DNA of 64,000 nt, taken from the NCBI GenBank assembly GCA_029224465.1, contig JAQXUQ010000019.1, positions 16,181 to 80,180 on the forward strand, in the 5' to 3' direction. The position numbers and the translations under genes were made by a program. Below are positions 8,666-16,683 of the stretch, in pieces (within the stretch, counting starts at the first letter, position 1; each line of letters begins with the position of its first letter). Under the pieces are notes generated by a model. It worked only from the letters and a program-made list of their open reading frames with translations. It did no database searches and was not told the DNA's origin. The stretch comes from Bacillota bacterium. GTDB lineage: Bacteria; Bacillota; Clostridia; Lachnospirales; Lachnospiraceae.

Positions 8666-9736
8666 TCATCCCAGCAGTGCGATCAGACTGTCCGGCTCCG
8701 GCCGGTTCAGATTCTGACTCTCGTCGCCGTTCAAAAGGACTTTTCCTCGGCCGGCCTCAAGATGTCCGATCACGGTTCCGCCAAATCCATGGGAATTCAG
8801 CGCCCCCGCAAGCGCGTCTCCATCCTCTGCAACCAGCAAAACACTCCCCGCCGACTCCATACAATACGGATTGATACCGAAATGTTCGGTGAACTCAATC
8901 GTATCCTGCAAAACAGGAATTTCCGGCAGCGACACACGGAACCCGTTTCCCGTTTCCGCCGAAAGCTTCCAGAGGCCTGCCATTACGCCGCCTTCCGAGA
9001 GATTGACTGCTCCCGCGATATGGAAGCCGCCGGCTTTTGCTGTCTGAAATGCCAGTTCGAGCGGTGGCAGAATGCTGATGCCGCGAAATGTCCGGCGGGC
9101 AGTTTCAATCATCTGCGGCGGAAACCGCTTCTCGAGTTCCGCGCGTCTCATTGTCGCAAGCAGCCAGGTGCCTTCCATTCCTGCAGCACCCGACATAACG
9201 ATGTCCATTCCGGGAGCCGGAGCGGCGACAGCCTGCAGAAGTTCTCCGCGCAGAGGTCCTGCCGCGGTTACCGTCACGACCGGCCGGGTCACCGCGGAAG
9301 TTACTTCCGTATGTCCGCCCGCGATCCTTGCGCCGGCTTCCCGCGCGGCGGCTGCGATCTCGTCCTCGATCTGCCGAAGCAGTGCCTCTTCGCTCCCCGC
9401 AGGAAGCAAAACAACACTTGTCAGAGTCTCCGGCGCCGCCCCGCGGACGGCAAGGCCGTTCAGCGCTTCCTGCGCGGCAAGGCGGCCGGGGTCCTTGCAG
9501 GAAAGTGTTACGGGGTCGCTGACGATGATGCGGCTGGCTGCCGCGGCCGGGGCGGGACTTTCGCCGCGGGCAGGGTTTCCGCCAAAGGACGGTGCGGCTG
9601 TGGTTTCACCGCGGGCAGCAGCAGCCGCCGCGGCCCGCCAGATCGACCTCACGCAGGAATCGCTGCCAAGCCGCTTCATGACCGAGCGGTCCAGCACATT
9701 TACAGAAGCTTTTCCAATTCGTAATTCCATGTTCAA
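8666..9736 (-). CDS. AIR synthase-related (PurM/HypE-like) protein
   Basis: 356 aa. It starts MELRIGKASVNVLDRSV, as HypE/PurM-like AIR-synthase family proteins do, followed by a region with SDPVTL and GGHTEVTSAV and a C-terminal domain with GGVMAGLWKLS. The family binds ATP in an elongated cleft. No hyp or pur genes adjoin it, so substrate and role are unknown. The usual acidic residues after the first conserved block are hard to see because the N-terminal part contains an Ala/Pro-rich stretch (about residues 30-65). It overlaps the vanW stop by 4 nt (ATGA), implying translational coupling. Confidence 0.7.
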   Translation of the reverse strand: MNMELRIGKASVNVLDRSVMKRLGSDSCVRSIWRAAAAAAARGETTAAPSFGGNPARGESPAPAAAASRIIVSDPVTLSCKDPGRLAAQEALNGLAVRGAAPETLTSVVLLPAGSEEALLRQIEDEIAAAAREAGARIAGGHTEVTSAVTRPVVTVTAAGPLRGELLQAVAAPAPGMDIVMSGAAGMEGTWLLATMRRAELEKRFPPQMIETARRTFRGISILPPLELAFQTAKAGGFHIAGAVNLSEGGVMAGLWKLSAETGNGFRVSLPEIPVLQDTIEFTEHFGINPYCMESAGSVLLVAEDGDALAGALNSHGFGGTVIGHLEAGRGKVLLNGDESQNLNRPEPDSLIALLG

Positions 9737-11631
9737 TCCGCCGCTGCGGCCCCGTCCTGACCGGCGGAAGCGCCGCCCTGGCCAGCCGCAGTGCCTGCAT
9801 TCTGCGCCGCCGAAGCATCTGCGCCCTGACTCTGCCCGTCCGTCTGCTGCGGCGCGCTCTGTCCGCCGTCCTGCGGCTGGCTGCTCTGCTGGCTGCTGTC
9901 CTGCGCGCCTGAAGCGTTCGTGCTCTGCGCACCGGACTGCATGTTCGAAACCGCCTGCTGCGCCGCATTCTGTGCCGCCTGCATCGCGGAATTGGTATCC
10001 ATGCCCTGCGCGAGCGCTGCCGCGTAAGCATCCTGCGCCGCCTTCTGTGCTGCGGCGGCAGCGTCGGCGGAAGCCGCGGCGCTGGTGCCGTTTTTGGCGT
10101 TGGCAGCGGCTGTTTTGATGGCGGAAACATCACCGGATTCCATCGCGGACTTCAGCTCATCCGTCACGTTGCCCGCGGTTCCGACCGTCACAATTTCCGG
10201 CGTCATCTGGTAAGTGCTCTTATTGAAAATTTCGCGGCTGACCTGCCTGCCGTCCTGCGTGACCACCTTCCATAGCTGTGCCTTGTATCCGGTATGTCCC
10301 GGCACCGCGTTCACGTAGCCGACCGGCTTTGACGCGTCCTGCTTGATTCGGGTTCCTTCGGAAGGCGTTGTCTCCAGCGTCTCGCTCTCAAACGAAACCT
10401 TGCGGCCGGGGTCGCGTGTCTCCTTGCCGTAGATATTGAAGGTTATCTGCCCGCCGTCTGCCGATCCTTCAATATATACAGGATCAGAGAGATTGTTGAC
10501 AAAGCGGAAATCCATGCCGGACGATTCCGCAATCGCGGCATCCGAAGAAGGGTCTACATAGCCGACAATCATGGAGTGATTGGAGCGGGCTGTTACCTTG
10601 AGTTCCGCGCGGATGACCGCGTTGTACAGCGTTGTCGAAACCTGGCAGATACCGCCGCCGAAGCTCTCGACAACTTCATCGCCGAGGTACGAGCCTGCCA
10701 GAGCGTAGCCGTTTTCTTCCGTAAACGGCGTTATATGCTTCAAAACGGAAAACTCCTCCCCCGGATACAGCGTTGTGCCGCTGATCAGTTTGCAGCCGTT
10801 GGCGATGTTTTGCTTCCTTGCTGCGTTGGAAGTCGCATAATACGTTGTAAATGTACCCAGTACAGAAGTCAGCTGCTGCAGCTCCTCAGCAGAGCCTTTC
10901 GGCTTGATGTCCTTGACGTCGAGATCGATGCTGATGTCTTTGCCGCTCCATTCTGTTGTCAGGAAATTGTAAATTTTGTCGGCAGAGCTGTCCTGATCCA
11001 CCTGATAACCGTCTTCTCCGCCGGTCACGGTCAGCTTGCCGTTTGCTCTCGTCAGTGTCGCGTTCACTGCTTCTTTATCAAACGCGGTGCAGTTGTTCTG
11101 CAGGAAAGCTTTGATCATGTCCTTGTCAAAACCGACGCCGATCCTGTAATTGGCTCCGTTCTTCTCAAGATCTTTCTTCTCCTTGTAACGGAGAATGAGA
11201 TTCCCTTCCTGTCCGTAACCCGCAAGCTGCGAGCAGATATCCTGATTTGTCCACTGAAAGCCGAGGTTTCCGGCGCTGACCGTAACAGCCTGACCTTCTT
11301 CCCTGCCCTGCAGCGTTATATTGGCCTGCTTCATCTGGTCCGCGAGGGCCTGCGCTTTGTCATGAATCTGCGTTGCGTTCATGCCGGCAACACTTTCGCC
11401 CTCCAGCGTTACGCCCTCGGGTGCTGTTAAATCGTTGTCAGAAGCCGCCGTGGCCGCATGGTCTTCGTCAGCAGCGGTCTCTGCGGTGTTCGTAAGCGCC
11501 GTGCTCGCTGTCGCCGTGTCCGTCTCCGCCGCGCTGACGCTTAATACGAGCGGAAGTATCATGGCGAGTGCCAGAATAACGGAGATAACTGCCGCTATGA
11601 TTCTTCTTGTATTTTTATTTCTGAAATTCAT
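9733..11631 (-). CDS. Secreted VanW-family protein with Ala/Gln-rich tail
   Basis: 632 aa. Signal peptide or N-terminal anchor (basic NFRNKNTRR, then a hydrophobic run to SVSAA at about residue 35), a YoaR-like putative peptidoglycan-binding region (about 70-250), the VanW domain (about 255-400, with GGGICQVSTTLYNAV and NHSMIVGYVDPS) and a G5-like beta region to about 475. The last 150 residues are low complexity, dominated by Ala, Gln, Ser and Gly, as in wall-spanning linkers. VanW proteins occur in Gram-positive envelopes; their biochemical role is unproven. A strong promoter lies just upstream. Confidence 0.85.
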   Translation of the reverse strand: MNFRNKNTRRIIAAVISVILALAMILPLVLSVSAAETDTATASTALTNTAETAADEDHAATAASDNDLTAPEGVTLEGESVAGMNATQIHDKAQALADQMKQANITLQGREEGQAVTVSAGNLGFQWTNQDICSQLAGYGQEGNLILRYKEKKDLEKNGANYRIGVGFDKDMIKAFLQNNCTAFDKEAVNATLTRANGKLTVTGGEDGYQVDQDSSADKIYNFLTTEWSGKDISIDLDVKDIKPKGSAEELQQLTSVLGTFTTYYATSNAARKQNIANGCKLISGTTLYPGEEFSVLKHITPFTEENGYALAGSYLGDEVVESFGGGICQVSTTLYNAVIRAELKVTARSNHSMIVGYVDPSSDAAIAESSGMDFRFVNNLSDPVYIEGSADGGQITFNIYGKETRDPGRKVSFESETLETTPSEGTRIKQDASKPVGYVNAVPGHTGYKAQLWKVVTQDGRQVSREIFNKSTYQMTPEIVTVGTAGNVTDELKSAMESGDVSAIKTAAANAKNGTSAAASADAAAAAQKAAQDAYAAALAQGMDTNSAMQAAQNAAQQAVSNMQSGAQSTNASGAQDSSQQSSQPQDGGQSAPQQTDGQSQGADASAAQNAGTAAGQGGASAGQDGAAAAD

Positions 11632-11670
11632 AGTATCCTCATCAATGCCTGCAAAAGCTGTAATTTATTA

Positions 11671-11699
11671 ATTATACGATTGCAAGGGAAGCTTTGCAA
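11671..11699 (-). promoter_or_regulatory. Sigma-A promoter of the vanW operon
   Basis: On the minus strand, TTGCAA (11694-11699) and TATAAT (11671-11676) are separated by exactly 17 bp, 40 nt upstream of the vanW start. This is a near-consensus housekeeping promoter. Confidence 0.75.
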
Positions 11700-11775
11700 C
11701 GGGCGCCGGACCGACTGCCGGGAAGCAGGCCACGGTAATCCGCCCCGCGCGGCGCTTCCGCGGGGCGGCGGTGTT

Positions 11776-11804
11776 TTGCCGCGGGGCCGGCACTGTGCTA
11801 TGAT
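11776..11804 (+). promoter_or_regulatory. Sigma-A promoter of the greA-like gene
   Basis: TTGCCG at 11776-11781 and TATGAT at 11799-11804 with a 17-bp spacer, the -10 preceded by TGC (extended -10-like). The greA-like start codon is 52 nt downstream. Confidence 0.65.
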
Positions 11805-11856
11805 AATGCATGCGGCGCCCGGACAGCGCTTAGCATTCAGAATGCAGGAGGTTACC

Positions 11857-12366
11857 ATGGGTCAGCGTCTTACAAAAGGTGATGTTGCGAAAATCGAAGC
11901 GGAAATTGAATACAGGAAAGTGGAGCTGCGGCCAAAACTCGCCAAGGCTGTAGCCGAAGCCGCCGCGCAGGGCGACCGTTCCGAGAATTTTGAATATTAC
12001 GCAGCCAAGCGGGACAACAACAAAAACAGCAGCCGCATCCGCTACCTGGAAAGAGTCCTGCGCTTTGCCGAGGTCATTGATGACGAAGCGCCTTCCGCGC
12101 CGGACAAAGTCGGCGTCGATATGGATGTGACGGTTTTCTTTGTCGAAGATCAGGAAGAAGAAACATATACGCTCGTTACGCCGATTCGCGCGAATGTATT
12201 GAAGAACGTGGTAAGTATCGAGTCCCCGATTGGCAAAGCACTGCTCGGCCACAAGGTCGGCGACACTGTCAATGTGCAGGCAAACGCCGGTTACAGCTAT
12301 CCTCTGCAAATCCGCGCGATCGCTCCGTCGAAGCGCGCAGGCGAACTGGACATCAGCAAGTTTTAA
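11857..12366 (+). CDS. GreA/GreB-family transcription elongation factor
   Basis: 169 aa from the ATG at 11857, which has a full AGGAGG 5 nt upstream; longer in-frame starts lack a site. N-terminal coiled coil with the tip motif QGDRSENFEYYAAK (the Asp and Glu that chelate Mg in the polymerase active centre are present), then an FKBP-like C-terminal domain (SPIGKALLGHKVGDTVNV). Gre factors rescue backtracked RNA polymerase by stimulating transcript cleavage. It may be a second Gre paralogue rather than the main GreA, since the N-terminus and the ENFEY tip differ from the usual GDLSENAEY. Confidence 0.88.
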   Translation: MGQRLTKGDVAKIEAEIEYRKVELRPKLAKAVAEAAAQGDRSENFEYYAAKRDNNKNSSRIRYLERVLRFAEVIDDEAPSAPDKVGVDMDVTVFFVEDQEEETYTLVTPIRANVLKNVVSIESPIGKALLGHKVGDTVNVQANAGYSYPLQIRAIAPSKRAGELDISKF

Positions 12367-12378
12367 AGGCTGGCGGTC

Positions 12379-12397
12379 CGCCTGAAAACTCCAGGCG
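12379..12397 (+). other. Stem-loop after the greA-like gene
   Basis: CGCCTG (12379-12384) and CAGGCG (12392-12397) form a perfect 6-bp stem with loop AAAACTC, 13 nt after the stop codon. No T tract follows. A second imperfect hairpin (about 12406-12436) comes next, and a TATAAT without a good -35 stands at 12481-12486. The rest of 12367-12535 shows no recognised riboswitch. Confidence 0.4.
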
Positions 12398-12535
12398 CAT
12401 GTAATACCGGCAGAAAACGGACGCAGTCTACCGGGTCGTTCACAAGTGGTATGCTCATATATTCATGTTTTGGCTATTTTTATAATGCCACTTTTGGATA
12501 TACTGATGATAATTCATCTTGAGGAGGTGCTTCTT

Positions 12536-13147
12536 ATGAACACAGTAAATACTGCAGCGCCCGCAAAAACAAACGACGCCGTGAGGAAACTCGTCTTCGC
12601 CGGTGTCTTTGCGGCTATTACGTACGTCGTCTTCACATTTCTCTCCATCCGGATTCCCACACCCGGCGCGGGTTATGTTTCCGTTCATCTGGGCAACGCG
12701 TTTGTCGTTCTCGGCGCTTTGCTTCTGGGTAGCTGGTATGGCGGCATCGGCGGCGCGCTCGGACTTACGATCGCCGATCTGATCGATCCGGTCTACATTG
12801 TGGAAGCGCCGATCACATTTATTATCAAGCTGTTAATCGGCGTGATTGTCGGCGTGATCGCGCACAGACTCGGTCATATCTCGACCGAAACCGATACGAA
12901 AAAGATTTTGCGGTGGGTCATCATCGCAACGGTGGCGGGACTTGCTTTCAATGCGGTCTTTGATCCGCTGCTGCGTTATTTTTACAAGATTCTGATTCTC
13001 GGAAAGCCGGCGGCAGAAGTGTCGTTCGCGATCAACTTTGTGGTGACGCTGATCAACTCCGTTGTCTCGGCTGTAATTGATGTGATTTTGTATATGGCTC
13101 TTCGGATTCCGCTCAAGAAAGTCGGGCTGTTCTTCAATCTCGGGTGA
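12536..13147 (+). CDS. ECF transporter S component (vitamin-uptake membrane subunit)
   Basis: 203 aa from the ATG at 12536, chosen because GAGGAGGTG precedes it. About five to six hydrophobic helices, starting at KLVFAGVFAAITYVVFTF, with GLTIADLIDP and HLGNAFVVLGALLLG resembling COG4720-type S components. These bind a vitamin or precursor with high affinity and dock to a shared EcfAA'T module, which is not in this window. Thiamin-precursor, riboflavin or pantothenate uptake are all possible; the sequence does not settle it. Confidence 0.82.
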   Translation: MNTVNTAAPAKTNDAVRKLVFAGVFAAITYVVFTFLSIRIPTPGAGYVSVHLGNAFVVLGALLLGSWYGGIGGALGLTIADLIDPVYIVEAPITFIIKLLIGVIVGVIAHRLGHISTETDTKKILRWVIIATVAGLAFNAVFDPLLRYFYKILILGKPAAEVSFAINFVVTLINSVVSAVIDVILYMALRIPLKKVGLFFNLG

Positions 13148-13179
13148 GGGCAGGTGCCGCGCGACGATTCCTTCCGGGA

Positions 13180-13351
13180 ATCAATGCAGCAGCGGCGCGA
13201 CTTGCTCATCTGCATAGATTTTCCAAGACATATTAGCGCTGCGGGCGCGTATTGCATAGATTTCGCTGATTTCTATGCAATACGCGCCCGTCTTTTCATT
13301 TCGTCTTGATTTTTCCATGCAGCTCGCGCGATGCCGCTCATATTGCATGAA
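13180..13351. repeat. Dispersed nested-palindrome element, copy 1 (core 13211-13321)
   Basis: The 111-nt core begins TGCATAGATTTTCC and ends TTTTTCCATGCA. Its centre is a perfect 18-bp stem, 13243-13260 with 13272-13289, around an 11-nt loop; an outer pair CAAGAC (13224-13229) with GTCTTG (13303-13308) encloses it, and a weaker third shell extends the element to about 172 bp. Three further copies in this window share the 111-nt core length and register. It fills most of the gap between the convergent ECF S-component and SGNH genes. No open reading frame in it is convincing. GC-rich sequence with CCGCGCGG motifs follows to 13499. Confidence 0.85.
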
Positions 13352-13499
13352 GTAAGCTGCAGCGAAGCGCTCTGATGCATGACACGCATTACCTGCCGTA
13401 AGCAAGCCGCGCGGCCGGACGCCCCGGCCTGCCGGCGGCACCACCGCGCGGTTAAAGTTCTGCGGCGAGCCGCGGCTGCATCCGCAGCCGCTCTCCCGC

Positions 13500-14705
13500 T
13501 CACCCGTTTGTTTTGGTTGCCACCCAGTCCACATCGTCGGGATTGACGCCCTCGCCGATCGAGTAGCCCTGCGAGCGGATAATAATTCTGGACAGCATCT
13601 GTGCGTAAAGCTGACGGCCCTTTGGCGTCATGTGGATGCCGTCGAGCAGCATTTCCTTCGCGTTATAGCTGTTAATTCCAAGCAGTTCATAGGTATCCAT
13701 AAAGCCGACATTGTTGTCCGCGAAGTTGCGCGCGACATCGACCAGGTCACTGACCGTATAGCCCTGTTTGTTCTTCTTGATGTTTCCGTCCCCGAGATAA
13801 GCGCCTGTCCCGCCCTCAAAAAACTGGCAGTAACCGGGAGCGACAACGACGATTTGTGCCTTGGGAAATTTGTTCTGCAATTTCATGACCATGTAAGCGA
13901 GCGCGCCGCGGTACGCACGGACGTTCGTTCTCATATTGTCATCCGTCAGAGGAATATTCCGCAGGTAGTCATTCACGCCAAACGCGATTACAAAAACATC
14001 GGTTCTCGAAAAATCACAGCTGTCATAAATGCTTCTCGCGTAGCTGTCTTCGGAAGCAAACACCTTGTCCGGACTTGTGTCGCCGCAGATCGCCGAAACC
14101 ACGCCACAGCCGCTCCGGGAAGCGCTCGCAGAACCCTCGGTCGGTGTTACAGCAGCCGTCGCGCCGCCAAGTCCCAGATTGAAAACATTTGCCTTGCAAT
14201 AATGCGAAAGCAGCGCCCCGAGGCCGTCCGTGCCCTTGAAATTCGCGTACTGTGAATCGCCGATGCAGACGATCTGCATAAGGCCGTCGTTTCCATACAA
14301 CGTACTGGCTACGCCGTCCGGCAAGGCAGGCTGATGCGCCATGTAATCATAATTGTCTTTGCCGGCATCCTGCGAAGCGTCCGCTTCCTGTGCATCGGAC
14401 GAAGCCGCCCCGGCTGTGTTTGCTGCCGTCTGCGCTGCAGAAGAATCTGTGGTTGCAGCACCGGCTGCTGTTGCAGAGGCCGTTGCCTCGGTCTGTGCCG
14501 CTGCAGATGCAGCGGTATCTGCAGCATTTGCATCCCCGGAAGAAGCAGCGGCCACTGCGGTGGTAAGCTGCGAAGATGCAGCTGTCTGGCCGGATGCAGT
14601 CTTTCTGCCGGACGCTTTCATTCCAATCAGAATACCGGCCACCAGACAGACCGCCATTCCGATTATCAATACAGGCACCAGATATTTCTGAAGCTCTTTT
14701 TTCAT
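13500..14705 (-). CDS. Membrane-anchored SGNH/GDSL-type hydrolase
   Basis: 401 aa. An N-terminal transmembrane anchor (about residues 8-30), an Ala/Ser/Thr-rich extracellular linker of about 100 residues, then an SGNH domain with block I IVCIGDSQYANF (Ser nucleophile), block III FGVNDYLR and block V DGIHMTPKG (Asp and His). Such wall-facing enzymes often deacetylate or esterify envelope polysaccharides; the exact substrate is unknown. The ATG at 14705 has AGGTG 5 nt upstream, and the longer TTG start at 14729 is less likely. It is divergent from hsp20. Confidence 0.85.
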   Translation of the reverse strand: MKKELQKYLVPVLIIGMAVCLVAGILIGMKASGRKTASGQTAASSQLTTAVAAASSGDANAADTAASAAAQTEATASATAAGAATTDSSAAQTAANTAGAASSDAQEADASQDAGKDNYDYMAHQPALPDGVASTLYGNDGLMQIVCIGDSQYANFKGTDGLGALLSHYCKANVFNLGLGGATAAVTPTEGSASASRSGCGVVSAICGDTSPDKVFASEDSYARSIYDSCDFSRTDVFVIAFGVNDYLRNIPLTDDNMRTNVRAYRGALAYMVMKLQNKFPKAQIVVVAPGYCQFFEGGTGAYLGDGNIKKNKQGYTVSDLVDVARNFADNNVGFMDTYELLGINSYNAKEMLLDGIHMTPKGRQLYAQMLSRIIIRSQGYSIGEGVNPDDVDWVATKTNG

Positions 14706-14813
14706 CGAATCACCTGTTTCCTTTCCCAAGATCGCTACTTATTATATCATATGCCGCACGGCGGCCGTCTCCGGAACAATTTTGTTTTTTATAATTTCTT
14801 TATAAATTACATG

Positions 14814-14842
14814 TTGACTATTTGTTCTATTCGATCTATAAC
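14814..14842 (+). promoter_or_regulatory. Sigma-A promoter of hsp20
   Basis: TTGACT (14814-14819) and TATAAC (14837-14842) with a 17-bp spacer, 38 nt before the hsp20 start codon. No CIRCE-type operator was seen, so HrcA control is not supported by the sequence. Confidence 0.75.
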
Positions 14843-14880
14843 ATAATTATCAAATGAAAAACAACAAGGAGGTCTTGATT

Positions 14881-15330
14881 ATGTTAATGCCTATGCTTTT
14901 TAACAGTAATGATATGTTTGATCTTACACCTTTTGATGCGATGGACAGAATGTTTGACAGCTTCTTCGGCGGCAGAACCACCGGAAACGCTGCAGCGATG
15001 CGAACCGATGTTCTGGAAGAGGATAAAGATTACAAGCTTTCCGCGGAACTGCCGGGCTTTAACAAGGAAGATATAAAGATCGGCCTTGAGAACGGCGCGC
15101 TCACAATTTCCGCTTCACATAAAGAAGATAACGGTGAGAAGGACAAGGAAGGCAGGTACATCCGCCGTGAGCGCAGCGTATCCTCTTATCAGAGATCCTT
15201 CCGTGTTCCCGATGACCTGAAGCCCGAAGACATCGACGCGTCCTATAAGGACGGTGTCCTTACCGTGATTCTTCCGAAGAAGGAAGTCATCCCAGCGAAG
15301 GAAGCGCCGAAGCAGATCGAGATCAAGTAA
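14881..15330 (+). CDS. Hsp20/alpha-crystallin small heat-shock protein
   Basis: 149 aa. A short N-terminal arm (DAMDRMFDSFFGG), an alpha-crystallin domain at about residues 42-140 (ELPGFNKEDIKIGLENGALTI, YQRSFRVPDDL, DGVLTVILPKK) and a C-terminal I-x-I motif (IEI) that docks neighbouring dimers. It holds unfolding proteins without ATP. AAGGAGG lies before the ATG at 14881; ATG 14854 upstream is in frame but would place the Shine-Dalgarno sequence inside the gene. An intrinsic terminator follows. Confidence 0.95.
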   Translation: MLMPMLFNSNDMFDLTPFDAMDRMFDSFFGGRTTGNAAAMRTDVLEEDKDYKLSAELPGFNKEDIKIGLENGALTISASHKEDNGEKDKEGRYIRRERSVSSYQRSFRVPDDLKPEDIDASYKDGVLTVILPKKEVIPAKEAPKQIEIK

Positions 15331-15387
15331 CAAAAACGGAACAAGCGTATGGCGGGCGCAAGTGCTTTGCGTCAAAAGCCGCGCGGC

Positions 15388-15421
15388 AGCCGGCCGGAAT
15401 GTGTCCGGCCGGCTGTTTTTT
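15388..15421 (+). terminator. Intrinsic terminator of hsp20
   Basis: A perfect 11-bp stem (15388-15398 with 15404-15414) closes a 5-nt loop and is followed by GTTTTTT. It stands 57 nt past the hsp20 stop and before the convergent DUF362 gene. Confidence 0.9.
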
Positions 15422-15451
15422 GTGTGCTCCGCACGAAGGGCATTTCCCCAT

Positions 15452-16672
15452 TCAGCCGTGGGGACGCCGGTCCTCCGGCGCCGCGCTCTCCGGCTCCTTC
15501 GACAGAACACGGTCAAGCCACGTTCTCTGCACCTTCATCGCACCTTCCGGGCAGAATTCCTGACAGCAGAAGCAGCGGATGCATTTTTTCCTGTCAATCA
15601 CCGGCTTCGGCGCCATCGTAATCGCGTGCGCGGGGCAAACAGCCGCACATTTTCCGCAGGCAATGCACGCGTTGTTTTTCACCTGCGGCCTCGTCGTAAA
15701 AACAGCTGCGGCACCCGCAGAAACCACTTTCCCGACAACGCCCTTTCCACCGAAAGTCAGGCGAAGCGGTGCGCAAGCATGCCGGAAATCCGGGATCGCA
15801 AAGTCCTGCATCGTGCTGCCGTCCGCCGAAACAACGCGGACCTGCGAAATATCCCCGGGTCCCAGTCCCCTTCTGTACGCCGCCTCGAGCGTTGCCACAT
15901 CTTCTCTCGTATATCCGATCAGAGACGCCAGCACCATATCAAGATCAAAACCACTCCCGCTCGCCAGAAGAAGCCCCATATGCCGTGGAGTTCCGCTTGA
16001 AGGCCCGTTGCCTTCCATACACTCTACCGCGTCGCAGATGCACAGCGCCGGCTTCCAGTACAGCGAAAGATCGACCAGCATGTCCGCGAAATCCGACTGC
16101 TCCGGAAACCGCAGATGATACTCCGGCTTCGTCGTTCCCGGAACCGTGCCGAACAGATTTTTCACGGCACCGGTCATGTTCAGCATACCGTGTGTTTTGA
16201 GCTTGCAGAAGTCGATAATCACATCCGCCTGATCAAGCCATCCGGTATAGTGAAAACTTTTAAGACGCTGCGCCTTTGGAAAAACTGCGCTTTTCACGCC
16301 GACATCCATGTTGAGCTTTACATTGTCATTTGCAAGGGGCTCCAGACCGCAGGCATGGTAAACGCTCCTCAGCGCGCCCTGCGTAAATATACCTCCCGGG
16401 CTGTCTCCGAGAATCACTTCGGCGCCCTGTTCCGTCAGCCGCCTGCAAAGCTCGCGGACCAGCGCGGGGTGCGGCGTAACGACCCGCTCCGGCGCGGCGC
16501 CGGTCAGAAGGTTCAGCTTGACCGCCACTGTCATCCCCGGCTTTATAAAATCCAGTCCGCCGAGCGGCGGCAGAAGTCTGTCAAATGCTTCGTGTACGGT
16601 TTCCGGACTGTAATTTTCGCATGCGGCAAGCGATACCGGCGCGGCGTTTTTTCGGACTGCGTTATTCTCCAT
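15452..16672 (-). CDS. DUF362 protein with C-terminal 2x[4Fe-4S] ferredoxin domain
   Basis: 406 aa. The DUF362 domain covers about residues 10-300 (MTVAVKLNLLTG, LGDSPGG, FCKLKTHGMLNMTGAVKN), followed by two 4Fe-4S motifs, CIACGKCAAVCP and CIRCFCCQEFCP. Proteins of this type are common in anaerobic Firmicutes and are presumed redox proteins; no reaction is established. It overlaps nothing and is followed 11 nt upstream on the same strand by the HD-GNAT gene (stop at 16684), so the two are probably co-transcribed. Confidence 0.9.
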   Translation of the reverse strand: MENNAVRKNAAPVSLAACENYSPETVHEAFDRLLPPLGGLDFIKPGMTVAVKLNLLTGAAPERVVTPHPALVRELCRRLTEQGAEVILGDSPGGIFTQGALRSVYHACGLEPLANDNVKLNMDVGVKSAVFPKAQRLKSFHYTGWLDQADVIIDFCKLKTHGMLNMTGAVKNLFGTVPGTTKPEYHLRFPEQSDFADMLVDLSLYWKPALCICDAVECMEGNGPSSGTPRHMGLLLASGSGFDLDMVLASLIGYTREDVATLEAAYRRGLGPGDISQVRVVSADGSTMQDFAIPDFRHACAPLRLTFGGKGVVGKVVSAGAAAVFTTRPQVKNNACIACGKCAAVCPAHAITMAPKPVIDRKKCIRCFCCQEFCPEGAMKVQRTWLDRVLSKEPESAAPEDRRPHG

Positions 16673-16683
16673 CTTGTATTCCT

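Noticed and set aside
12367..12535. A purine-type or other vitamin riboswitch ahead of the ECF S component
   Set aside because: A CTACCGG stretch and a hairpin look suggestive, but the conserved junctions of known riboswitches do not line up, and the TATAAT nearer the gene would start transcription after them.
13148..13499. CRISPR-like repetition
   Set aside because: The repeated units are palindromic, occur once per site and are kilobases apart; there are no regularly spaced repeats, spacers or cas genes.
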